64,000 nt of DNA from Bacteroides muris (ex Afrizal et al. 2022) (GTDB lineage Bacteria > Bacteroidota > Bacteroidia > Bacteroidales > Bacteroidaceae): positions 1-64,000 of the forward strand of contig NZ_SRYZ01000003.1 of the NCBI RefSeq assembly GCF_004793475.1. The letters are read 5' to 3'. The stretch's first letter is position 1. The number at the start of each line of letters is the position of its first letter. The notes beneath the pieces were generated by a model. It did no database searches, was not told the origin of the DNA, and worked only from the letters and a program-made list of their open reading frames with translations. Below, in pieces: positions 17,729 to 25,623 of this stretch. Both the position numbers and the translations under genes were made by a program.

Positions 17729-17835
17729 CGTATATTATCGAAACATTGAACCACACACAGACATTAATTCCATTAAAAATGAGAGGTAGAACAATAAAAC
17801 CGAACATAAACCTTTAGTTTTCTATAAATTTCCAC

Positions 17836-17843
17836 TACATTTG
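17836..17843 (+). promoter_or_regulatory. -7 element for the amidase-mlaD pair
   Basis: TACATTTG lies 38 bp upstream of the amidase ATG at 17881. It supports that start over an in-frame TTG at 17863. Confidence 0.65.
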
Positions 17844-17880
17844 CCAAGCAAAAAAGAAAGCATTGTCTTTGCACAATTAT

Positions 17881-19116
17881 ATGAAACTATACAGAGGATA
17901 TATATTATATATGAGTATATGCTTAGGGATGCTTATCTCTCCCTTTTGCTGTGGCAGCGCTGAAGCGAAAGACTTCGTTGTCGTTATAGACCCCGGACAC
18001 GGCGGACACGATCCGGGTGCAGTGGGAAAAATTTCCAAAGAGAAGAATATCAATCTGAATGTCGCACTCAAACTTGGCAAACAAATCAAGAAGAACTGTC
18101 CCGACGTAAAAGTTATCTATACGCGAGACCGGGACATATTCATTCCTCTGGACCGACGCGCCGAAATTGCCAATAATGCCAAAGCAGACTTGTTCATCTC
18201 CATACATACCAATGCCTTGGCCAAAAACCGGACAGCTAAAGGAGCCTCCACCTGGACACTAGGTCTGGCAAAATCGGATGCCAACCTGGAAGTAGCCAAA
18301 CGCGAGAATGCCGTTATCCTTTACGAAAGCGATTACAAGACACGGTATGCCGGCTTTAATCCCAACTCGGCAGAGTCTTACATCATCTTCGAATTCATGC
18401 AGGACAAATACATGTCACAGAGTGTGCATCTCGCATCCCTCGTACAAAAGCATTTCCGTCAAACCTGCAAACGTACGGACCGGGGCGTACACCAGGCAGG
18501 TTTTCTGGTGCTGAAAGCCAGTGCCATGCCAAGCATACTGGTAGAGCTCGGATTCATCTCCACACCGGAAGAGGAGCGATACCTTAATACTGAAACAGGC
18601 ACTACCACACTTGCCAACGGTATCTTCCGCGCTTTCCTCACCTATAAGCGCGAGCAGGAAATCCGGTTGAACGGAAGCAGCAATACCATTCTTCCGGAAG
18701 ATGTACCCGAGCCCGCTCAAACAGAAGGTAGCGCAACCACAGCTATACCTGAAAAGAGAAATGCGCCTCAAGCAGAGAGCAGCCAAGCCGCTCAACGTCC
18801 GCAAAGGTCAGAAAATGCAGCCGTTTCCCAAACAGAGCAGAGTGGTATTGTGTTTAAGATACAGATACTCACATCTTCACGTCCTTTAGCCAAGAATGAT
18901 AAAAGGCTGAAAGGGCTGAAAAACGTGGATTATTATAAAGAAGGCGGAATTTACAAATACACGTACAGTGCATCACCCGATTACAACAAGGTGTTACGCA
19001 GCAAACGTAGCATTACGGACAAATTCAAGGACGCATTCATCATAGCATTCAAGAATGGAGAAAAGATAAACATCAACACAGCCATCAACGAATTTAAAAA
19101 GAACAGGAATAAATAA
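17881..19116 (+). CDS. N-acetylmuramoyl-L-alanine amidase (Amidase_3)
   Basis: 411 residues. Signal peptide at about 1-28, then the zinc amidase domain (about 33-260). Metal and catalytic residues are visible in DPGHGGHDPGA (His), SIHTNA (His) and the closing ILVELGFIS (catalytic Glu). A Q/A/P-rich linker (about 265-325) leads to a C-terminal 75-residue domain with repeated strands (IVFKIQILTSS..., YKYTYSASPDY) that resembles a SPOR-type peptidoglycan-binding fold. The enzyme cuts the amide between MurNAc and the stem peptide in the periplasm, often at division. mlaD follows 13 bp later, so the two are probably cotranscribed. Confidence 0.88.
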   Translation: MKLYRGYILYMSICLGMLISPFCCGSAEAKDFVVVIDPGHGGHDPGAVGKISKEKNINLNVALKLGKQIKKNCPDVKVIYTRDRDIFIPLDRRAEIANNAKADLFISIHTNALAKNRTAKGASTWTLGLAKSDANLEVAKRENAVILYESDYKTRYAGFNPNSAESYIIFEFMQDKYMSQSVHLASLVQKHFRQTCKRTDRGVHQAGFLVLKASAMPSILVELGFISTPEEERYLNTETGTTTLANGIFRAFLTYKREQEIRLNGSSNTILPEDVPEPAQTEGSATTAIPEKRNAPQAESSQAAQRPQRSENAAVSQTEQSGIVFKIQILTSSRPLAKNDKRLKGLKNVDYYKEGGIYKYTYSASPDYNKVLRSKRSITDKFKDAFIIAFKNGEKININTAINEFKKNRNK

Positions 19117-19129
19117 CAAAAGATACATC

Positions 19130-20023
19130 ATGAAGTATATTACAAAAGAAGTTAGAATAGGAATAGCAGGTATAGCCGCACTTTGCATATTGGTATACGG
19201 CATCAACTACCTGAAAGGCATAAACATGTTCAAGCCCTCCAGCTATTTCTACGTGAAGTTCGAGAATGTCAATGGACTGACAAAATCCAGCCCCGTCTTT
19301 GCCGACGGCTTCCGCGTAGGTATTGTCCGCGATTTATACTACGATTATACCCAACCGGGCAAAGTTGTTGCCGAAATAGATGTCAATCCCGAGCTGCGTA
19401 TTCCCAAAGGAAGTACGGCAGAGCTAGCAGCCGAAATGCTTGGCGGTGTGAAAATGAACCTGCTGCTTGCCAATAACCCACGGGAGAAATACCAGATTGG
19501 AGACACAATCCCCGGCGTGCTGAACAACGGAATGATGGAAAAAGTTGCCACCATGATGCCGCAAGTAGAAAAGATGCTGCCCAAGCTGGATTCCATCCTC
19601 GCATCCTTAAATGTCATACTGGCCGACCCCGCCATCCCTGCAACCCTGCATAATGTGCAAGATTTAACAGCAAGCATGGCCGCCACAAGCCGCCAGTTGC
19701 AAACTCTAATGAAGGATGATATTCCACAACTGACTGGCAAGCTCAATACGATTGGAGACAACTTTGCACTCATTTCCAACAATTTAAAGGAGATAGATTA
19801 TGCTGCCGCCATGCAAAAGGTGGACGCAACTTTAAACAATGTAAAAATGGTTACAGACAAGTTGAACCAGAAAGACAATACCGTCGGACTTTTGCTAAAC
19901 GACCCTTCGCTATATAATAATCTGAATGCCACAACTGCCAACGCGGCGAGTTTATTGGAGGACTTGAAATCGCATCCGAAACGATATGTCCATTTCTCCC
20001 TATTCGGCAAGAAAGACAAGTAA
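19130..20023 (+). CDS. MlaD/MCE-domain lipid-transport protein
   Basis: 297 residues. One N-terminal membrane helix (about 7-25) precedes an MCE domain (about 36-115: YVKFENVNGLTKSSPVFADG, VGIVRDLYYD, IPKGSTAEL). A long helical C-terminal region follows, with repeats such as LNVILADPAIPATLHNVQDL and KLNTIGDNFALISNNLKEID. MCE proteins form periplasmic rings that shuttle phospholipids between the membranes. The permease and ATPase partners are not in this window. The pairing with a cell-wall amidase is a familiar Bacteroides arrangement. Confidence 0.88.
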   Translation: MKYITKEVRIGIAGIAALCILVYGINYLKGINMFKPSSYFYVKFENVNGLTKSSPVFADGFRVGIVRDLYYDYTQPGKVVAEIDVNPELRIPKGSTAELAAEMLGGVKMNLLLANNPREKYQIGDTIPGVLNNGMMEKVATMMPQVEKMLPKLDSILASLNVILADPAIPATLHNVQDLTASMAATSRQLQTLMKDDIPQLTGKLNTIGDNFALISNNLKEIDYAAAMQKVDATLNNVKMVTDKLNQKDNTVGLLLNDPSLYNNLNATTANAASLLEDLKSHPKRYVHFSLFGKKDK

Positions 20024-20077
20024 AAGACAAATATTATATAGATTTTGTCTAAATAATAAGCCAATAAAGGAATTAAA

Positions 20078-20126
20078 AGAAAAGCCCTCATTTGCTCTAT
20101 ACAAGGAGTGAAAAAGGGCTTTTTCC
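20078..20126 (+). terminator. Terminator of the amidase-mlaD operon
   Basis: The stem AAAAGCCCT (20080-20088) pairs with AGGGCTTTT (20115-20123) and is followed by T residues, 55 bp after mlaD. The remaining 230 bp up to dnaA contain no gene I can support; a weak -7-like CAATTTTG lies near 20321. Confidence 0.7.
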
Positions 20127-20372
20127 TGCTCCGGACATAGAAGGGAAACAAGAGATGCAAATCCAGATAAGACACTATATAACAAAGCATTAGAAAAATG
20201 CAATACACCTTATATAAGGAACACACCCACAGTAACCGATAAGTAGCTGAAAGTAAAGTCCTTATTACTTTCCCTAAAAACGCAAGAAAAAAAGAATTTG
20301 TTTTTCTCGAATAAGATTGCCAATTTTGCAATCGTAGAAGTTATGCTTAATTAATAAATGTATTTAGCCGTT

Positions 20373-21761
20373 ATGAGTGAAATAAATCATGTCGGGCTGT
20401 GGAATCGCTGTCTTGAAATCATCAGAGACAATGTTCCGGAGCAGACATACAAAACATGGTTTCTTCCCATCATACCTTTAAAATATGAAGACAAAACGCT
20501 GGTCGTACAAGTGCCCAGCCAGTTCTTTTATGAGTTTTTGGAGGACAAATTTGTTGATTTGTTGCGCAAGACTCTCTATAAGGTCATTGGCGAGGGAACT
20601 AAATTGATGTACAACGTAATGGTAGACAAGAGCTCACGGAAAACCGTCGACTTGGAGTCTACACAGCGTACCATCATTCCACTGAAACAAGTGATGGACA
20701 AAAGGATTCCGCAAATTCCCGTTCCTGAACTTGACCCGCACCTCAACCCAGAATACAACTTCGAAACCTTCATCGAAGGTTACAGCAACAAGCTGTCACG
20801 CAGTGTTGCAGAAGCTGTCGCTCTCAATCCGGCTAAGACAATCTTCAATCCGCTGTTCCTATACGGAGCATCAGGTGTAGGCAAGACCCACCTTGCCAAT
20901 GCCATCGGAACCAAAATCAAGGAACTATACCCGGAAAAAAGAGTGTTGTATGTATCTGCGCACCTATTCCAAGTGCAATACACCGATTCCGTACGTAACA
21001 ACACGACTAACGACTTCATAAACTTCTACCAAACCATTGATATTCTAATCATTGACGATATTCAGGAATTTGCCGGCGTAACCAAGACTCAGAATACATT
21101 CTTCCATATCTTCAACCATCTGCATCAAAACGGCAAGCAGCTTATCCTTACCTCCGACCGTGCACCGGTATTGTTGCAAGGCATGGAAGAACGTCTGATT
21201 ACGCGTTTCAAATGGGGAATGGTGGCTGAGCTGGAAAAACCTACCGTAGAGCTCCGCAAAAACATTCTTCGTAACAAGATACACCGTGACGGGCTGCAGT
21301 TCCCCCAAGAAGTGATTGACTATATTGCAGAGAACGTGGGAGACAGCGTACGTGACCTGGAGGGTATCGTTATTTCCATTATGGCGCATTCCACCATATA
21401 CAATAAAGAAATAGACCTGGAACTGACGCAACGTATCGTCCGCAAAGTGGTGAACAGCGAAAGCAAGGCGGTGACTGTCGATGAAATCATCAACACCGTA
21501 TGCAAGCATTTCGGATTGGAAACCGCCACTATCCACACAAAATCCAGAAAGCGGGAAGTAGTGCAAGCACGGCAAATAGCCATGTATTTAGCCAAAAACT
21601 ATACAGACTTCTCTACTGCAAAAATCGGTGCGTTAATTGGGCATAAAGACCATGCCACCGTATTGCATGCATGCAAAACCATCAAGGAGCTGAAAGAGGT
21701 AGACAAATCATTCCGCGCGGAAATCGACGAGATTCAGTCTGCGCTGAAAAAGCAAAACTAA
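20373..21761 (+). CDS. dnaA: Chromosomal replication initiator DnaA
   Basis: About 462 residues with all four DnaA regions. Domain I ([20 protein letters not shown]), a short linker, then the AAA+ core with Walker [11 protein letters not shown] (about 165-174), Walker [11 protein letters not shown], and sensor motifs. The C-terminal helix-turn-helix has the DnaA signature [15 protein letters not shown]. It binds DnaA boxes and opens oriC. The start at 20373 ([13 protein letters not shown]) matches the usual domain I length; the ATG at 20358 adds five unlikely residues. No cluster of TTATCCACA boxes is seen nearby, so oriC is probably elsewhere. Confidence 0.96.
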   Translation: MSEINHVGLWNRCLEIIRDNVPEQTYKTWFLPIIPLKYEDKTLVVQVPSQFFYEFLEDKFVDLLRKTLYKVIGEGTKLMYNVMVDKSSRKTVDLESTQRTIIPLKQVMDKRIPQIPVPELDPHLNPEYNFETFIEGYSNKLSRSVAEAVALNPAKTIFNPLFLYGASGVGKTHLANAIGTKIKELYPEKRVLYVSAHLFQVQYTDSVRNNTTNDFINFYQTIDILIIDDIQEFAGVTKTQNTFFHIFNHLHQNGKQLILTSDRAPVLLQGMEERLITRFKWGMVAELEKPTVELRKNILRNKIHRDGLQFPQEVIDYIAENVGDSVRDLEGIVISIMAHSTIYNKEIDLELTQRIVRKVVNSESKAVTVDEIINTVCKHFGLETATIHTKSRKREVVQARQIAMYLAKNYTDFSTAKIGALIGHKDHATVLHACKTIKELKEVDKSFRAEIDEIQSALKKQN

Positions 21762-21802
21762 AAGAAAATACAATTTACCTGACAGAATAAAAGAGCAGGG
21801 CA

Positions 21803-22537
21803 CTAAAAGCCCTGCTCTTTCATTACCTTCCAAAGATTCTCCGACATTGCCTCATTGTCTTTCTTTGTATAACGCACATCTGTAAAGACCTGCGCCAGCG
21901 TTTCCTTGTTGTTCTCCAAGACAAACTGCTTGTTTTCGGAAAGCGACTCCTTATAGGCATACAACCGGTCAATATCCTGAGAGGTATAATCGTGATAAAA
22001 CTCCTCGTGCACAATAGCCTCCAGAGGCAAACGATCCACCTGTTCCGGCTGTTCGGCAGGCCATCCTACTGTGACTGTCGTGATAGGAAACACCAATTCC
22101 GGCAATTCCAATGCTTCGACAATCATCTGAGGGTTGTAAGTGGTAGTTCCCAGATAACAGATGCCCAGTCCCTTCTTCTCGGCAGCCACACAAAAAGTCT
22201 GTGCCACCAGCAAAGTATCGATAGCCCCCGTCACAAACCACTCAAAGTTGTTATATCCCGGCTCAGCCTTACGCTGCTTACACCACTTGCTGAAACGGCG
22301 CAAATCTATGCAGAAAGTAAGCAATACCGGTGCCGTCCGAACCATCGGCTGATTGAAATGTGCAGGCGCCAGTTTGGCTTTACGCTCTGCATCACGCGTC
22401 ACAATCACGCTATAAACCTGCATGTTTCCGACCGTAGAAGCCCGGAAAGAGGTTTCAAGCAAATCATTTAACAAATCAACAGAAATATCTTTCTGCTGAT
22501 ATTTTCGGATTGTTCTCCTTTGTTTCAAGCTTTCCAT
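21803..22537 (-). CDS. NADPH-dependent nitroreductase family protein (NfsA/FRP-like)
   Basis: About 244 residues from MESLKQRRTIRKYQQKDISV. The RRTIRKY start (FMN phosphate binding), the SFRASTVGNMQVYSVIVTRD segment and the later CYLGTTTYNP and WPAEQPE motifs fit the larger, NfsA-like class of FMN oxidoreductases. Such enzymes reduce nitroaromatics and quinones in the cytoplasm. I placed the start at 22537 because the -7 element at 22552-22559 lies within the longer open frame. Monocistronic. Confidence 0.85.
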   Translation of the reverse strand: MESLKQRRTIRKYQQKDISVDLLNDLLETSFRASTVGNMQVYSVIVTRDAERKAKLAPAHFNQPMVRTAPVLLTFCIDLRRFSKWCKQRKAEPGYNNFEWFVTGAIDTLLVAQTFCVAAEKKGLGICYLGTTTYNPQMIVEALELPELVFPITTVTVGWPAEQPEQVDRLPLEAIVHEEFYHDYTSQDIDRLYAYKESLSENKQFVLENNKETLAQVFTDVRYTKKDNEAMSENLWKVMKEQGF

Positions 22538-22551
22538 ACTTTCTTTTTTTG

Positions 22552-22559
22552 CAAAGATA
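22552..22559 (-). promoter_or_regulatory. -7 element for the nitroreductase gene
   Basis: Minus-strand TATCTTTG, 15 bp from the chosen ATG at 22537, implying a very short 5' leader. Confidence 0.6.
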
Positions 22560-22870
22560 ATGTAATCCATGAACAATCCGCTCAAGAGTTCACACTTTTT
22601 TTATTGTCATATATCCTGAAGAAAAGCCATCTTTTCAACAAGAAATGAACAATTATCATCTTTATGGCAGACAAAATTAATCTCATGTTTGCCAAAACCG
22701 ACAACCTTTCAGATTAATAAGCTGTTAATAAATTCCATTTTGGAAAACTTATCTATCCATTCAAAAAAAACAAAAATCTATAAACCAACACATTAACGCC
22801 TGTTCACAGAAAGCCGTTCATCGGTTAATAAAAACATTCATTTTAATTTTGCCAAGTTGAAAAACATTCA

Positions 22871-22878
22871 TAGCTTTG
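22871..22878 (+). promoter_or_regulatory. -7 element for nrdJ
   Basis: TAGCTTTG has a TTTTG about 20 bp upstream (near 22850), matching the TTTG/TAnnTTTG promoter spacing. It leaves about a 70-nt leader before the GTG start. The rest of the 417-bp gap between the nitroreductase gene and nrdJ is AT-rich and shows no recognisable cobalamin riboswitch or gene. Confidence 0.65.
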
Positions 22879-22954
22879 CACTCACATTTGTTAACAAAAA
22901 GTACAACTTCTACAACTTTACTTTTTTGTTACTAATCCTAAGAGATACAACATT

Positions 22955-25492
22955 GTGGAAAAGAAAAATTATTCTTATGACGAAGCCTACGGAGAATCTT
23001 TAAAATACTTCCAAGGCGACGAATTGGCTGCCAGAGTTTGGGTAAACAAATATGCGGTCAAAGATTCTTTCGGAAATATTTACGAAAAGTCTCCGGAAGA
23101 CATGCATTGGCGAATAGCCAATGAGGTAGCCCGCATTGAAGCCAAGTACCCCAATCCATTAAGTTCAGAGGAACTTTTCGGCTTGCTCGACCACTTCAAG
23201 TACATTGTTCCGCAAGGAAGCCCTATGACCGGAATCGGGAACAACTATCAGGTAGCCTCTCTGTCCAACTGCTTTGTCATCGGCGTGGACGGCGAAGCTG
23301 ATTCTTATGGCGGCATCTTCAAGATAGACGAAGAACAAGTACAGCTGATGAAACGCCGTGGCGGTGTGGGACACGACTTATCCCATATCCGTCCGAAAGG
23401 TTCACCGGTAAAGAATTCGGCACTCACCTCTACCGGCTTGGTTCCCTTCATGGAACGCTATTCAAACTCTACACGCGAAGTAGCTCAGGATGGACGCCGC
23501 GGCGCACTGATGCTTAGCGTATCTATCCAACACCCCGACTCGGAAGCCTTCATCGATGCCAAAATGACCGAGGGCAAGGTGACCGGAGCCAACGTTTCCG
23601 TGAAACTGACCGACGATTTCATGCAGGCCGCCATCGAGGGCAAACCATATACACAGCAATATCCGATTGACGCCACAGAGCCGGTATTCCAAAAAGAGAT
23701 TGACGCATCCGCATTATGGAAAAAGATTGTGCACAATGCGTGGAAATCGGCAGAACCCGGTGTGTTGTTCTGGGATACCATATTAAAGGAGTCCGTGCCC
23801 GACTGCTATGCAGATTTGGGCTACCGTACCGTATCCACCAATCCATGCGGCGAAATCCCACTGTGCCCGTACGACTCCTGCCGTCTGCTCGCCATCAACC
23901 TTTACTCATACGTGGTTAATCCGTTCAAGCCGGACGCCTACTTTGACTTTGAGCTATTCAAGAAGCATGTAACTTTGGCACAACGCATCATGGACGACAT
24001 CATCGACCTTGAGCTGGAAAAGATAGAGCGTATCATGAGCAAGATAGATGCCGACCCTGAAAGCGAAGACGTGAAGCACACAGAACGCGTTTTGTGGCAG
24101 AAGATTTACAAGAAAAGCGCCCAAGGCCGCCGTACCGGTGTAGGAATCACAGCAGAAGGCGACATGCTTGCCGCTCTGGGACTGCGTTATGGTACTGAAG
24201 AGGCAACCGAGTTCTCGGAGAAAGTACACAAGACGGTGGCACTCAACGCCTATCGCTCGTCCATAGAAATGGCCAAAGAACGCGGTGCATTCGAGGTATA
24301 CGATACAGAACGCGAAAAGAACAACCCGTTCATCAACCGCCTGCGCGAAGCCGATCCGGAAATGTACGAGGAGATGAAGAAGTACGGACGCCGCAACATT
24401 GCTTGTCTGACCATCGCCCCGACCGGCACCACCAGCCTGATGACTCAAACCACCTCCGGTATAGAACCCGTATTCCTGCCCGTGTACAAGCGCCGCCGCA
24501 AAGTGAATCCCAACGATACGAACGTTCATGTGGACTTCATCGACGAAACCGGAGATGCCTTTGAAGAATATATCGTGTTCCACCCCAAGTTCGTGACTTG
24601 GATGGAAGCACAAGGGTACAATCCCGCCAAACGCTACACGCAAGCAGAAGTGGATGCCATGGTAGAGAAATCACCCTATTATAAAGCAACCTCCAACGAC
24701 GTGGACTGGCTGATGAAAGTCAAGATGCAGGGACGTATCCAGAAATGGGTAGACCACTCCATCAGCGTAACCATCAACCTGCCGAACGACGTGGACGAAA
24801 ACCTCGTGAACCGCTTGTATGTAGAAGCATGGAAATCAGGATGCAAGGGCTGCACTGTCTACCGTGACGGGTCACGTTCTGGTGTGCTCATCTCTACCAA
24901 GAGCAACAAAAAGTCCGAGTTTCCTCCGTGCAAACCGCCTACAATCGTTGAAACACGACCCAAAATATTGGATGCAGATGTTGTCCGCTTCCAGAACAAC
25001 AAGGAGAAATGGGTGGCATTCGTCGGCTTGCTGGACAATCATCCCTACGAGATATTCACCGGTGTGCTGGACGATGATGAAGGCATCATCCTGCCGAAGA
25101 ATGTGGTGTCAGGCCACATCATCAAGAATGTGGATGAGCACGGAAACAAGCGTTACGACTTCCAGTTCGAGAACAAGCGCGGATACAAAGTCACCATCGA
25201 GGGTCTGTCCGAGAAGTTCAACAAGGAGTATTGGAACTATGCCAAACTGATTTCCGGTGTATTGCGCTATCGCATGCCTATCGAGCAAGTCATCAAGCTG
25301 GTAGGTTCACTGCAACTGGACCGCGAAAACATCAACACCTGGAAGAACGGTGTGGAACGTGCCCTGAAGAAATACGTTCAGGACGGTACGGAAGCCAAAG
25401 GCAAGAAATGCCCGAACTGCGGCAACGAGACACTAGTCTACCAGGAAGGTTGCCTCATCTGCACAACGTGCGGAACTTCCCGTTGCGGATAG
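22955..25492 (+). CDS. nrdJ: Class II (adenosylcobalamin-dependent) ribonucleotide reductase
   Basis: 845 residues. It makes deoxyribonucleotides independently of oxygen, using coenzyme B12. Visible are the N-terminal EARVWVNKYAVKDSFGNIYE-type region, SLSNCFVIG (substrate-site Cys), STNPCGEIPL (finger-loop N-C-x-E active site, about residues 296-305), PTGTTSLM and the vitamin-B12 RNR central domain. The C-terminal CPNCGNE/CLICTTCGTSRC zinc-ribbon holds the redox Cys pair. Translation starts at GTG: MEKKNYSYDEAYGESLKYFQ aligns with the usual N-terminus and there is no in-frame ATG nearby upstream. Monocistronic. Confidence 0.93.
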   Translation: MEKKNYSYDEAYGESLKYFQGDELAARVWVNKYAVKDSFGNIYEKSPEDMHWRIANEVARIEAKYPNPLSSEELFGLLDHFKYIVPQGSPMTGIGNNYQVASLSNCFVIGVDGEADSYGGIFKIDEEQVQLMKRRGGVGHDLSHIRPKGSPVKNSALTSTGLVPFMERYSNSTREVAQDGRRGALMLSVSIQHPDSEAFIDAKMTEGKVTGANVSVKLTDDFMQAAIEGKPYTQQYPIDATEPVFQKEIDASALWKKIVHNAWKSAEPGVLFWDTILKESVPDCYADLGYRTVSTNPCGEIPLCPYDSCRLLAINLYSYVVNPFKPDAYFDFELFKKHVTLAQRIMDDIIDLELEKIERIMSKIDADPESEDVKHTERVLWQKIYKKSAQGRRTGVGITAEGDMLAALGLRYGTEEATEFSEKVHKTVALNAYRSSIEMAKERGAFEVYDTEREKNNPFINRLREADPEMYEEMKKYGRRNIACLTIAPTGTTSLMTQTTSGIEPVFLPVYKRRRKVNPNDTNVHVDFIDETGDAFEEYIVFHPKFVTWMEAQGYNPAKRYTQAEVDAMVEKSPYYKATSNDVDWLMKVKMQGRIQKWVDHSISVTINLPNDVDENLVNRLYVEAWKSGCKGCTVYRDGSRSGVLISTKSNKKSEFPPCKPPTIVETRPKILDADVVRFQNNKEKWVAFVGLLDNHPYEIFTGVLDDDEGIILPKNVVSGHIIKNVDEHGNKRYDFQFENKRGYKVTIEGLSEKFNKEYWNYAKLISGVLRYRMPIEQVIKLVGSLQLDRENINTWKNGVERALKKYVQDGTEAKGKKCPNCGNETLVYQEGCLICTTCGTSRCG

Positions 25493-25545
25493 CCCCACGG
25501 CAAGCACAAACGTTTGCATAGTAATTTAAATGAGTTAGATAACGG

Positions 25546-25598
25546 TAGCTGCATGATTGTGAAGAATAATTTCTATACTTGCATAATCATTGCAGCTA
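25546..25598. repeat. Imperfect inverted repeat between nrdJ and malQ
   Basis: TAGCTGCATGATTGTG (25546-25561) pairs with CATAATCATTGCAGCTA (25582-25598) with one bulge and one mismatch. There is no long T run. It may terminate nrdJ transcription or act as a malQ operator. Confidence 0.45.
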
Positions 25599-25623
25599 TT
25601 GCTATTTCTAAATCTAATATAAT

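Noticed and set aside
20024..20372. Replication origin beside dnaA
   Set aside because: No cluster of DnaA boxes (TTATCCACA-like) and no AT-rich 13-mer set could be seen.
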